Source of the DNA: Actinomycetales bacterium Ga0077552
GTDB lineage: Bacteria > Actinomycetota > Actinomycetes > Actinomycetales > Microbacteriaceae
Assembly: GCA_001464255.1 (NCBI GenBank)
Contig: LNFD01000342.1
Location: 1-28,014, forward strand
Length of the DNA stretch: 28,014 bases
Direction: 5' to 3'
The position numbers were made by a program, and so were the translations under genes. The notes below the pieces were generated by a model. It had not been told where the DNA came from and ran no database searches. It was given only the letters and a program-made list of their open reading frames with translations. Shown here one piece after another: positions 1-7,114 of the stretch; position 1 is the first letter of the stretch; each line of letters opens with the position of its first letter.

Positions 1-1163
1 TCGCCGAAGCGGGCCGCCGATCGCAGCACCGCGCGCACGGTCGCCGCGATGATGGCCGCCGCGATGCCCTTGCCCATGGCGTCGGCGAGCGTGAGCGCGG
101 CACCCTCGCCCACGGGGTACCAGTCGTAGAAATCGCCACCGACAGCACGTGCCGGAATGCAGACGCCCGCGGTCTTCCAGCCCGGGAGGCTCAGCAGCTG
201 CTGCGGCAGCAGGCCCTGCTGCACTTCGGATGCCCGGCTGAGCTCTTGGCTCACCGTCAGCTCCTGCTGCACCCAGCCGGCGAGGTCGCGCAGCATCTCG
301 GTCTCGCGCGCCGAGAAGTGCCGCGGCTGCGAGTCGTAGACGCAGAACGCGCCGATTCGCTCGCCGCCGGGGGCGTAGAGCGGGAACCCGGCGTAGAAGT
401 TGATGAGCCCCGGCACCATCTTGTGGGCGTGGGCGGGATCGGCCGAGAGGTCGGGAACCACGAGCGGCTCGTCGTGCTGGATGGTGACAGTGCACATCGA
501 CTCGTCGCGCGGCATCTCGACGGGCCCGATGCCCGACACCGACTTCGCCCACTGCCGATCGCCGTCGATGAGGTTGACCGCCGCGGTCTCGACGCCGAAC
601 AGCTGGCGCGCGAGACGCGTGACGCGATCGAAGCGCTCCTCGGGCGGGGTGTCGAGAATGCCCATGTCGTCGAGCGCGCGCTGGCGCGCCATCTCGTCGA
701 TGACGCCGGCGATCGAGATCGAGGGCATCGCCTTGCGCGGTGGGGCGCCGCCGTGGCGACGGCCACGCACGACCGTCCAGTGGTTGAAGCCCTCGATGCG
801 CCGGTGCTCGACGCTGTCGGAGAGCGCCTGCATGATCGGCAGCCCCCGACCGCGCTCGGCGTACTGGTCGGGCATCGCGCGATCGCGCAGGTCGACGTGA
901 TCGACCACGCCCTCATCGGTCGCCGTGGCCTCGATGCGGTCGTCGTAGACCACGATCGAGATCGTGAAGCTCACGGGCTCGCCGTTGTTCGCGTGCTCCA
1001 TGACGTTGGCCGCGAGCTCGACGATCGAGAGCTCGGCCGCCATGCGGTCGGCCGCGTCGAGGTGCGGGGTCTGCGCCCAGATCGTCGCGAGCAGGTCTTG
1101 CAGCGTGTCGACCGTGTCGGGCGGGCAGTGCAGCCGGAACGACCGGGAGACGACCTCAGGCAT
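1..1163 (-). CDS. HATPase-GAF-PP2C regulatory protein (3' end outside window)
   Basis: Reads from an ATG at 1163 with no stop to the window edge; 387 residues are visible. Residues ~10-135 form an RsbW/SpoIIAB-type HATPase: the N-box is ELAANVMEHA (49-58, Asn53) and the glycine-rich ATP lid is ERGRGLPIM (103-111). Residues ~160-305 look like a GAF sensor domain. From ~312 a SpoIIE/PP2C phosphatase begins, with VGGDFYDW (341-348, metal ligand Asp344) and ADAMGKG (360-366, Asp361). About 130 residues of the phosphatase should lie beyond position 1. By family knowledge the HATPase would bind a sigma factor or phosphorylate a STAS partner, and the phosphatase would reverse that phosphorylation. 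The start overlaps the STAS gene by 8 nt, so the two are translationally coupled and probably partners. Which sigma factor or other output they control cannot be seen. Confidence 0.88.
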   Translation of the reverse strand, partial: MPEVVSRSFRLHCPPDTVDTLQDLLATIWAQTPHLDAADRMAAELSIVELAANVMEHANNGEPVSFTISIVVYDDRIEATATDEGVVDHVDLRDRAMPDQYAERGRGLPIMQALSDSVEHRRIEGFNHWTVVRGRRHGGAPPRKAMPSISIAGVIDEMARQRALDDMGILDTPPEERFDRVTRLARQLFGVETAAVNLIDGDRQWAKSVSGIGPVEMPRDESMCTVTIQHDEPLVVPDLSADPAHAHKMVPGLINFYAGFPLYAPGGERIGAFCVYDSQPRHFSARETEMLRDLAGWVQQELTVSQELSRASEVQQGLLPQQLLSLPGWKTAGVCIPARAVGGDFYDWYPVGEGAALTLADAMGKGIAAAIIAATVRAVLRSAARFG

Positions 1164-1491
1164 GCGGGAAGGCGGCGCCGACCGAGTCGAAGCTCTGCAG
1201 CACCGAGCCCATGTTGGTGAGCTCGAGCACGAGCTGCGCCTGCTCGGCCGGGCGCACGAGACGCAGATCGCCCCCGGATGCCCGCACGGCCTTGAGCCCC
1301 GCCACGAGCGCCCCGAGCCCCGAGGAGTCGAGGAACACGACCTGCGAGAGGTCGACCGCGACGTTCGGGTGGTTGGCGTCGACCGCCTGCTCGATGGCCT
1401 CGCGCATGCGCGCGGCCGTCACCATGTTGAGGCGCCCGCCGACCGTGACCTCGGCGACCCCGAAGGGGTGGTGCACCACCGTGATATCCAT
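1156..1491 (-). CDS. STAS-domain anti-sigma factor antagonist
   Basis: A 111-residue single-domain STAS protein of the SpoIIAA/RsbV type. The loop LDSSGLGAL (54-62) carries the serine phosphorylated in this family (Ser57, aligned with SpoIIAA Ser58). By family knowledge, the unphosphorylated form binds the anti-sigma kinase and frees the sigma factor, and phosphorylation turns this off. The ATG at 1491 is preceded by a good GGGGAGG Shine-Dalgarno. A CATAAT hexamer on the minus strand (1522-1527) is a possible -10 within the 49 nt after pcrA, so it may have its own promoter or be co-transcribed with pcrA. Its 3' end overlaps the HATPase-GAF-PP2C gene by 8 nt, which fits a self-contained partner-switching pair. 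Confidence 0.92.
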   Translation of the reverse strand: MDITVVHHPFGVAEVTVGGRLNMVTAARMREAIEQAVDANHPNVAVDLSQVVFLDSSGLGALVAGLKAVRASGGDLRLVRPAEQAQLVLELTNMGSVLQSFDSVGAAFPHA

Positions 1492-1540
1492 TGACCATCC
1501 TCCCCGTCGACCCGTGCCCCCATTATGGTGCGGGCCGGGC

Positions 1541-3871
1541 TCACAGCTTCTCTAGAGGAGCAATCTTGATGAGGAGCCGCTTGCGCCCCGCGGTGTCGAA
1601 CTGCACCTCGGCGATGCTCTTGGGCCCCACCCCCGTCACCGCGCTCACGGTGCCGTCGCCGAAGTCGACGTGGCGGATGCGGTCGCCGACCGCGAGCGTC
1701 AGGTCGCCGTTGTCGCGCACGCTCGCCGTCACCCGGTTCGCCCACTCGGTCTTCGGTTTGCCAGCCGGAAGCGAGGCCGAGTAGCGGAAGCCGTCGCGGC
1801 CCGTGCCGAGGCTGCGGGTGCTCGAGCGGGCGCCCATGCCGGGCGAGTCGCGCCAGTCGATGAGCTCACCCGGGATCTCCTGCAGGTACCGGCTCGGGCT
1901 CGCGACCTGGGTGTCGCCGAAGGTCGAGCGCGTCATCGCGAGGCTCAGGTGCAGCACCTTGCGGGCGCGCGTGATGCCGACGTAGAACAGCCGGCGCTCT
2001 TCGGCGGGGCCACCCGGCTCGGCCGCGCTCATCTGGTGCGGCAGCAGGTTCTCTTCCACCCCCGTGATGAACACCGCGTCGTACTCGAGCCCCTTCGCGG
2101 TGTGCAGGGTCATGAGCGAGACGGTGCCGCTCGAGTCGTCGAGGTCGTCGGCCGCGGCGACGAGCGCGACCTCGGTGAGGAAGTCGACGAGCCGCCCCTC
2201 GGGGTTGTTCTTCTGGAAGTCGCGGGTCACCGCCACGAGCTCTTCCACGTTCTCAGCGCGCGCCTCGTCTTGCGGGTCGCGGCTCGCGCGCAGGGCCGCG
2301 AGGTAGCCGGTCGCCTCGATGATGCCCGTGAGCAGATCCGGCACCAGGGCCGTGCCGATCGAGTCGGCCGCGCGGTCGAGGATCGCGGCGAGGTCGAGGA
2401 TGGCCGTGGTGACTTTGGGGCCGAGACCGAGCGCCGCGGCATCCCGCAGCGCATCGTGCATCGTACCCCCGAGCTCGTCGGCGTGGTTCGCGAGGGCCGT
2501 CTCGGTCGCCGGCCCGATGCCGCGCTTGGGGGTGTTGAGGATGCGCCGCATGGCGAGCCCGTCGGCGGGGTTCGCGACCGCGATGAGGTAGGCCATGAGG
2601 TCTTTGATCTCGGCGCGCTCGTAGAACTTGGTGCCGCCGAGCACGCGGTAGGGCAGCCCCGAGCGGATGAAGATCTCCTCCAGCGCCCGTGTCTGGGCGT
2701 TGGTGCGGTAGAAGACGGCGATCTGGCTGTAGGGCGTGCCGGCCTCGTGCAGCTTCTGGATCTCGTCGGCGACGAACTGCGCCTCGTCGTGCTGCGTGTA
2801 GCCCGTGAAGCCGACGATCTTCTCGCCCGCGCCGACGGCCGTGAAGAGGTTCTTGGGCGTGCGGTCGAAGTTGTTGGCGATGACGGCGTTGGCCGCGTCG
2901 AGGATCGTCTGGGTCGAGCGGTAGTTCTGCTCGAGCAGCACGACCTCGGCGCCCGTGAAGTCGCGCTCGAACTCGACGATGTTGCGGATATCGGCGCCGC
3001 GGAAGGCGTAGATCGACTGGTCGGAGTCGCCGACGACCGTGAGGCTGGCGCCGGGGATGCCCCCGCTCGCGTCGAGCTCGACCCGGGTGTCGGCGGGCAC
3101 GTGCACGGGCTCGACCGGCCGAGTCAGCTCGCGGATGAGCGCGTACTGCGCGTGGTTGGTGTCTTGGTACTCGTCGATGAGGATGTGCCGGAAGCGCCGC
3201 TGGTAGAGCGCCGCGACCTTCGGGAAGGCCCGGAAGAGGTAGACCGTCTGCGCGATGAGGTCGTCGAAGTCGAAGGCGTTCGCCCGCCGCAGCTCGGCCG
3301 TGTACCGGCGGAACAGCTCGAGGAACATGACCTCGGTCGGGTCGTTCAGGTTGAGCTGCCGGCTGTAGCCCTCGGCGTCGACGAGCTCGTTCTTGAGGCG
3401 CGAGATCTTGCCCGCGACGGCGCTCACCGTGAAGCCCATCGTGTCGGCCTGCATCTCCTTCACGAGCCGCTTGATGAGGGCGCGCGAGTCGGCCGAGTCG
3501 TAGATCGTGAACGCGGCGCCGAAGCCGAACTGCTCCGCTTCGCGCCGCAGGATGCGCACGCACGCCGAGTGGAACGTCGAGATCCACATGCCCTGCGCGG
3601 CCTCGCGACCGACGAGGAGCTCGACGCGTTCGCGCATCTCGGCCGCCGCCTTATTGGTGAAGGTGATGGCGAGGATCTGGCTCGGCCAGAGCTCGCGATC
3701 GCGGATGAGGCGCGCGACGCGGCGCGTGAGCACGGCGGTCTTGCCCGAGCCCGCCCCCGCGACGATGAGCAGCGCCTGCGCCCGGCTGAGCACGGCCGTG
3801 CGCTGCGGCGGGTTGAGCCCGTCGAGCAGCGGATCGGCGTCGGCGAGAGAGGCGGAGGCGGGGGTGCTCAT
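1541..3871 (-). CDS. pcrA: ATP-dependent DNA helicase PcrA/UvrD
   Basis: A 776-residue superfamily 1A 3'-5' helicase acting in DNA repair and replication. Visible motifs: Q-motif LNPPQRTAV (19-27), Walker A AGAGSGKT (38-45), motif Ia ITFTNKAAAEM (69-79), Walker B LIDEYQDTN (231-239), motif III VVGDSDQSIYAFRGA (279-293), and late motifs TLHTAKGLEYD and VGITRARK. The C-terminus ends in the Tudor-like fold typical of PcrA, with VGDRIRHVDFGDGTV. About 18 extra residues (252-275) sit between Walker B and motif III. Length is normal. The ATG at 3871 lacks a clear Shine-Dalgarno but lies 9 nt after a TAGACT -10, so the leader is very short. The STAS gene follows after 49 nt on the same strand. Confidence 0.96.
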   Translation of the reverse strand: MSTPASASLADADPLLDGLNPPQRTAVLSRAQALLIVAGAGSGKTAVLTRRVARLIRDRELWPSQILAITFTNKAAAEMRERVELLVGREAAQGMWISTFHSACVRILRREAEQFGFGAAFTIYDSADSRALIKRLVKEMQADTMGFTVSAVAGKISRLKNELVDAEGYSRQLNLNDPTEVMFLELFRRYTAELRRANAFDFDDLIAQTVYLFRAFPKVAALYQRRFRHILIDEYQDTNHAQYALIRELTRPVEPVHVPADTRVELDASGGIPGASLTVVGDSDQSIYAFRGADIRNIVEFERDFTGAEVVLLEQNYRSTQTILDAANAVIANNFDRTPKNLFTAVGAGEKIVGFTGYTQHDEAQFVADEIQKLHEAGTPYSQIAVFYRTNAQTRALEEIFIRSGLPYRVLGGTKFYERAEIKDLMAYLIAVANPADGLAMRRILNTPKRGIGPATETALANHADELGGTMHDALRDAAALGLGPKVTTAILDLAAILDRAADSIGTALVPDLLTGIIEATGYLAALRASRDPQDEARAENVEELVAVTRDFQKNNPEGRLVDFLTEVALVAAADDLDDSSGTVSLMTLHTAKGLEYDAVFITGVEENLLPHQMSAAEPGGPAEERRLFYVGITRARKVLHLSLAMTRSTFGDTQVASPSRYLQEIPGELIDWRDSPGMGARSSTRSLGTGRDGFRYSASLPAGKPKTEWANRVTASVRDNGDLTLAVGDRIRHVDFGDGTVSAVTGVGPKSIAEVQFDTAGRKRLLIKIAPLEKL

Positions 3872-3880
3872 GACCGCCCC

Positions 3881-3886
3881 AGTCTA
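3881..3886 (-). promoter_or_regulatory. Probable -10 hexamer of pcrA
   Basis: TAGACT on the minus strand matches TANNNT. It ends 9 nt before the pcrA ATG, so transcription would begin only about 3 nt upstream of the start codon. No convincing -35 is visible. Confidence 0.45.
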
Positions 3887-3893
3887 GGTCGCG

Positions 3894-3943
3894 CCTCTGA
3901 CGGCACCGGCCCGGGCATCCGGGAGCCCGCCCGCGGTCAGAGG
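3894..3943 (-). terminator. Stem-loop at the 3' end of the phosphodiesterase gene
   Basis: CCTCTGAC (3894-3901) and GTCAGAGG (3936-3943) form a perfect 8-bp inverted repeat enclosing a second hairpin (GGCCCGG/CCGGG-A-GCC). It spans the stop codon of the phosphodiesterase gene. There is no T-tract, so intrinsic termination is uncertain. Confidence 0.3.
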
Positions 3944-5016
3944 GCCGCGCGGGCCTCGATCGCGAGGTCGGGGTGGTCGGCGAAGACGCCGTCGAGACCC
4001 GTGCGCATGACCGCCGTGAAGAAGGCCAGCCAGTCGCCGTGCGCGGCCGCCGCGCTGCCCAGGCGGCACGGGGCGGGCAGGAAGCGGTTCTCGGGGCGCA
4101 AGGTCCAGGTGAAGACGCCGAGGCCCGCGGCGTGGGCGCGATCGACGAGGTCCGATGCCGCGAGCCCGTCGCCGAGCGGGCTCCACGCCGAGCCGGGCTG
4201 GCCGGCGTCGCGCGGCGCGGCTCGCACGAGCAGCGCGGTGTCGACGCTGATGCCGTCGATGCCGGATGCCCGCAGCCGGGCGAGCCCCGCATCCGTCAGG
4301 TGGCCCGCGTAGGAGAGCGCGGCGGCGCCGAATCGCGCGACGAGGTCGGCGGGGCTGCCCGCCTTCTCGAGCAGGTACACGTACTCGGCGGGCAGCCCGC
4401 GGTCGCGCAGCTGCAGCAGCACCGACTGCTCGAAGGCCTCGACGACGAGCCGCCCCGGCTGCTCGGCCGACCAGCCGGCGAGCTCGGCGGCGATGAGCTC
4501 GTCGAGCGGCAGGCCGATCGAGGCGAAGTACGTCGCGTGCTTGACCTCGGCGACCAGACGCACGGGTCGGCCCGTGCCGGGAGCGGGCGCGGCCTCGTCG
4601 AGCAGGCGCAGCAGGTCGCGCAGGCGCAGCACGGGGTAGCGCCCGTCGAACCGCGCCGAGGCGCCGCGCACCTGCGGCAAGCGCTCGCGCGCGCGAAGGG
4701 TGCTGAGCTCGGCCCACGTGAAGTCCTCCGTGAACCAGCCCGTGAGGCGTTGACCGTCGATCTCGCGCGTCGTGCGGCGGGATGCGAACTCGGGGCGATC
4801 GGCCACATCGGTCGTTCCGCTGATCTCGTTCTCGTGGCGCAGCACGAGCTCGCCGTCGCGCGTGGCGACGATGTCGGGCTCGATCGCCTCGGCGCCCAGG
4901 GCGAGCGCGAGGCGGTACGCGGCCTCGGTGTGCTCGGGCCGGTAGCCGCTCGCGCCGCGGTGGGCGACGACGAGCGGTCGCGGGGCCGCGGTCGCATCGG
5001 GCGTGTGCTCGGTCAT
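3937..5016 (-). CDS. Glycerophosphodiester phosphodiesterase family protein
   Basis: A 359-residue GDPD TIM-barrel protein. GlpQ-type enzymes hydrolyse glycerophosphodiesters to glycerol-3-phosphate and an alcohol. The signature is clear: AHRGASGYRPEHT (19-31, catalytic His20), EPDIVATRDGELVLRHE with metal-binding Glu and Asp, VAEVKH in the barrel, and DGISVD and GVFADHPDLA near the end. An earlier in-frame ATG at 5202 would add 62 low-complexity residues that cross the divergent gene. The ATG at 5016 is preferred because the GDPD domain begins just after it and a -10 (TACCGT) lies 7 nt upstream. No signal peptide is seen with this start, so the protein is probably cytoplasmic. Substrate specificity is unknown. 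Confidence 0.9.
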   Translation of the reverse strand: MTEHTPDATAAPRPLVVAHRGASGYRPEHTEAAYRLALALGAEAIEPDIVATRDGELVLRHENEISGTTDVADRPEFASRRTTREIDGQRLTGWFTEDFTWAELSTLRARERLPQVRGASARFDGRYPVLRLRDLLRLLDEAAPAPGTGRPVRLVAEVKHATYFASIGLPLDELIAAELAGWSAEQPGRLVVEAFEQSVLLQLRDRGLPAEYVYLLEKAGSPADLVARFGAAALSYAGHLTDAGLARLRASGIDGISVDTALLVRAAPRDAGQPGSAWSPLGDGLAASDLVDRAHAAGLGVFTWTLRPENRFLPAPCRLGSAAAAHGDWLAFFTAVMRTGLDGVFADHPDLAIEARAAL

Positions 5017-5023
5017 CCCGACC

Positions 5024-5040
5024 ACGGTACGGGATACCGT
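5024..5040. promoter_or_regulatory. Symmetric divergent promoter
   Basis: ACGGTA (5024-5029) and TACCGT (5035-5040) are an inverted repeat around 5 bp. Each half gives a TACCGT -10 on its own strand. Each ends exactly 7 nt before a start codon: ATG 5016 on the minus strand and ATG 5048 on the plus strand. Both transcripts would be leaderless or nearly so. It could also be an operator. Confidence 0.5.
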
Positions 5041-5047
5041 CGAGAGC

Positions 5048-5386
5048 ATGAGCGACGAGCGGCGGGACGAGCTGGTTGTGCCGCCCGCGGCTTCCCCACC
5101 GGCCTCGGCCCTGCCGGAGGCGATCGAGGGGAGCGCCGAGTGGCCCGCACCACCCGTTGCTCCTCGAGCACGCCTCAACGCCCTCGCGGTCGCCGCGCTC
5201 ATCCTCGCCGTGCTGCTGAGCCCCCTCGCTGCCCTCTTCGGGCACCTCGCGGCCGGCCAGATCGCGCGATCGCGGGGCCGCGAGCGCGGCGGCGCGATCG
5301 CCTGGGTCGCCGTCGGGCTCGGCTACCTCTGGCTCGCCGGCGCGATCGTCGCAGGCGTCGCTCTCTGGCAGCTGCTGGGCGCATGA
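5048..5386 (+). CDS. DUF4190 small membrane protein
   Basis: A 112-residue protein. Residues 1-42 are a hydrophilic Pro/Ala/Glu-rich tail. From ~43 comes a DUF4190 domain with two membrane segments (~45-68 and ~82-107) separated by GHLAAGQIARSRGRERGG. This is the family hallmark of a small glycine/alanine helix, a G-H-x-A motif and a basic loop. The family has no assigned function. The ATG at 5048 is chosen over the upstream ATG at 5003 because it follows the TACCGT -10 and excludes residues overlapping the divergent gene. The next gene overlaps by ATGA. Two other DUF4190 genes lie at the far end of the window. Confidence 0.8.
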   Translation: MSDERRDELVVPPAASPPASALPEAIEGSAEWPAPPVAPRARLNALAVAALILAVLLSPLAALFGHLAAGQIARSRGRERGGAIAWVAVGLGYLWLAGAIVAGVALWQLLGA

Positions 5387-5907
5387 CCGCGTGGGTCGAG
5401 CCCGCCGCCCGGCTGCCGCTGCGCTGGGGCCGGTACCGCGATCGCGTGATCGCCGGCCTCGTGCTCATCATCGGCGGGCTCGTGCACCTGCAGTCGGCGA
5501 GCACCTTCGTGCTGCTGCCGCTCATCATCGGCACGGCGGCGCACACGATCGGCTGGTTGATCCTGCCGGCGACCGCGTGGCGTCGGCTCGTTCCGCTGCT
5601 GCCGAGCGGGCTCGTCGTCTGGCTGCTGCTCACCGGGCCGCAGTCGATGTGGACGCTCAGCATCTGCTTCGTCTGCTGGCTCATCGCCCGCCACCGCCCG
5701 TGGCGCAGCTACCTCGCCCTCGGGCCCGTGCTGCTCAACGGCGTGCTCGCCGCAGCGGTCTTCCGCGGCTATGAGCAGATGCTGCTCGCGCTCGGCATCT
5801 CGGCCGTCGTGCTCGTCGGCTCGGCGTGGTGGGCGTGGGCGCTCGCGCGGCCCGCGGCGGGCATCCGGAACCCCGCTGAGGCCCCGTCGCCTTCAGCCGC
5901 GCCTTAG
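5383..5907 (+). CDS. Hypothetical membrane protein, about six helices
   Basis: A 174-residue, strongly hydrophobic protein I do not recognise. It starts in the ATGA shared with the DUF4190 gene, so the two are translationally coupled. After a short N-terminal region rich in Arg, hydrophobic segments run at roughly 23-43, 44-62, 70-87, 92-106, 111-127 and 133-153. The C-terminus (155-174) is a Pro/Ala tail. No catalytic or transport motif is visible. Its pairing with DUF4190 suggests a membrane partner, but that is inference from the overlap only. Confidence 0.75.
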   Translation: MTAWVEPAARLPLRWGRYRDRVIAGLVLIIGGLVHLQSASTFVLLPLIIGTAAHTIGWLILPATAWRRLVPLLPSGLVVWLLLTGPQSMWTLSICFVCWLIARHRPWRSYLALGPVLLNGVLAAAVFRGYEQMLLALGISAVVLVGSAWWAWALARPAAGIRNPAEAPSPSAAP

Positions 5908-5939
5908 GCACCCGCCAGCGCTTTCGAGGCGAGATTCTC

Positions 5940-5945
5940 TACACT
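5940..5945 (+). promoter_or_regulatory. -10 hexamer giving a leaderless Bax1-I transcript
   Basis: TACACT is followed by exactly 6 nt and then the ATG at 5952, which puts the expected transcription start on the A of the start codon. There is no Shine-Dalgarno, which supports leaderless translation and favours ATG 5952 over the in-frame TTG at 5946. Confidence 0.55.
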
Positions 5946-5951
5946 TTGGCT

Positions 5952-6764
5952 ATGGCCACTTCCAACCCCGCATTCTCCAACTCCCCCGCCTTCTCGCAGA
6001 GTGCGACCAAGGCGATCCAGTGGACGCAGGAGCCCAGCGCCGAGCAGCTCGACGAGCTCTACGCGCGCTCGTCGGCGACGCCCGACCAGATGGACCGCAT
6101 GACGTACGAGAACACGATCCAGAAGACGGTTCTCGCCTTCGTCGTGCTGCTCGCGACGGCGGCCGTCGGCTGGTTCATCCCGGCGCTCATGATCCCCGCC
6201 GCGATCGTCGGATTCGTGCTCGCGCTCGTCAACATCTTCAAGAAGAAGCCCTCGCCGGCCCTCGTGCTCGCCTACTCGGCCGCGCAAGGCCTCTTCGTCG
6301 GCGGCATTTCTGGCATCTTCGAGGTTGAGTATCCGGGGATCGTCACCCAAGCGGTGCTCGGCACCTTCGCCGTCGTCGCGGTCGTTCTCGTTCTCTTCGC
6401 CAACGGCAAGATCCGCGCCTCCAAGCGCGCGACCAAGATCTTCCTCGTCGCGATGGTCGGCTACGCGCTGTTCTCGCTCATCAACATGGGTCTGATCCTC
6501 TTTGGTGTCACCGACTCGGCCTTCGGCCTGCGCAGCGACCCGAGCCCGCTGTTCGGGATCCCATGGGGCGTGCTGATCGGTGTCTTCGTCATCCTGCTCG
6601 CCTCGTACTCGCTCGTGCTCGACTTCGACGCCGTCAAGACGGGCGTCGAGCGCGGCGCGCCCGCGATCTACGGCTGGACGGCCGCCTTCGGCATCATGGT
6701 CACCGTCATCTGGCTCTACCTCGAGATCCTGCGCCTGCTCGCGATCCTGCGCGGCGGCGAGTAG
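5952..6764 (+). CDS. Bax inhibitor-1/YccA-like membrane protein
   Basis: 270 residues. A ~50-residue soluble N-terminus (rich in Asn, Ser, Pro, then TPDQMDRMTYENTIQKT) precedes seven membrane helices: about 56-72, 74-90, 102-118, 126-146, 157-180, 195-215 and 230-250. The arrangement and motifs (SAAQGLFVGGISG in helix 3, SLVLDFDAVKTG and WLYLEILRLLAIL at the end) match the actinobacterial YccA-like branch of the Bax1-I family. Relatives include putative calcium-leak or stress-protection membrane proteins, but the bacterial role is mostly unassigned. The gene is monocistronic, with its own -10 and a Rho-independent terminator just downstream. Confidence 0.88.
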   Translation: MATSNPAFSNSPAFSQSATKAIQWTQEPSAEQLDELYARSSATPDQMDRMTYENTIQKTVLAFVVLLATAAVGWFIPALMIPAAIVGFVLALVNIFKKKPSPALVLAYSAAQGLFVGGISGIFEVEYPGIVTQAVLGTFAVVAVVLVLFANGKIRASKRATKIFLVAMVGYALFSLINMGLILFGVTDSAFGLRSDPSPLFGIPWGVLIGVFVILLASYSLVLDFDAVKTGVERGAPAIYGWTAAFGIMVTVIWLYLEILRLLAILRGGE

Positions 6765-6792
6765 CCAGCACCGCGCATCCTCATAGGGGATG

Positions 6793-6820
6793 GGGCCGCC
6801 CTTCGGGGCGTCCCTTTCTC
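6793..6820 (+). terminator. Rho-independent terminator after the Bax1-I gene
   Basis: The stem GGGCCGCCC (6793-6801) and GGGCGTCCC (6806-6814) pairs with one mismatch around a TTCG tetraloop, followed by TTTCTC. It lies 28 nt after the stop codon. Confidence 0.75.
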
Positions 6821-7060
6821 GTTCCTGTGGTTGATCAGGAATGAGAACTCCACCGGCACGCACCTGTGCCGCTCCACGCGGCGGCCCCTGCCGCTCAGCC
6901 AGTGTGCCCCTCGCGGCATGTGCCGCAAGAGGCACATTGCATCAGCAGCAACTCCACTGCCGAGAGCTCATGTGACTCGAGCGCCGGGACAGCAGAGGGT
7001 TGCTCGAAAGAGGCGTTCAGGTTGCTCGGCGCTCAAGGGATCGCCGCCGGGACGGCGGCT
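6821..7060. other. Convergent intergenic region, no credible gene
   Basis: About 240 nt between the Bax1-I terminator and the guaA terminator. Short open frames here have no recognisable product, no ribosome binding site and composition unlike the neighbours. It contains several inverted repeats: CGGCAC/GTGCCG (6854-6871), a long imperfect hairpin at 6900-6939, and GCCGCC/GGCGGC near 7042-7058. Its somewhat lower GC and structure density could mean an unannotated RNA or a decayed element. Confidence 0.5.
6900..6939 (-). repeat. Long imperfect hairpin in intergenic region
   Basis: Two 19-nt arms (6900-6918 and 6921-6939) pair almost completely. As minus-strand RNA there are 16 Watson-Crick pairs, 2 G-U pairs and one mismatch. 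As plus-strand RNA the two G-U pairs become A-C mismatches and the one mismatch becomes G-U. The minus-strand form is therefore more stable. Confidence 0.55.
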
Positions 7061-7114
7061 GGAATAGAAGCGAAGCGAGGCCCGAAAGGGCCTCGCTGAA
7101 CTCGCTTCTATTCC
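7061..7114 (-). terminator. Extended guaA terminator hairpin
   Basis: A perfect inner stem AGCGAGGCCC (7074-7083) / GGGCCTCGCT (7088-7097) closes a GAAA loop. It sits inside an outer perfect 13-bp repeat (7061-7073 / 7102-7114), with GAAC unpaired on one side. The outer arm includes the guaA stop codon at 7108-7110. The minus-strand tail is pyrimidine-rich. Confidence 0.75.

Noticed and set aside
1670..4312. 880-codon open frame on the plus strand
   Set aside because: Antisense to pcrA and the phosphodiesterase; composition rich in Arg/Ala/Gly with no domain. It is open only because the real genes avoid A/T at third positions.
3973..5382. Plus-strand open frame running from 3973 to 5907
   Set aside because: Only its last 174 codons (from ATG 5383) look like a protein with membrane helices; the rest is antisense to the phosphodiesterase.
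6866..7099. 77-codon frame in the convergent gap
   Set aside because: No ribosome binding site, no recognisable sequence, and it runs into the guaA terminator hairpin.
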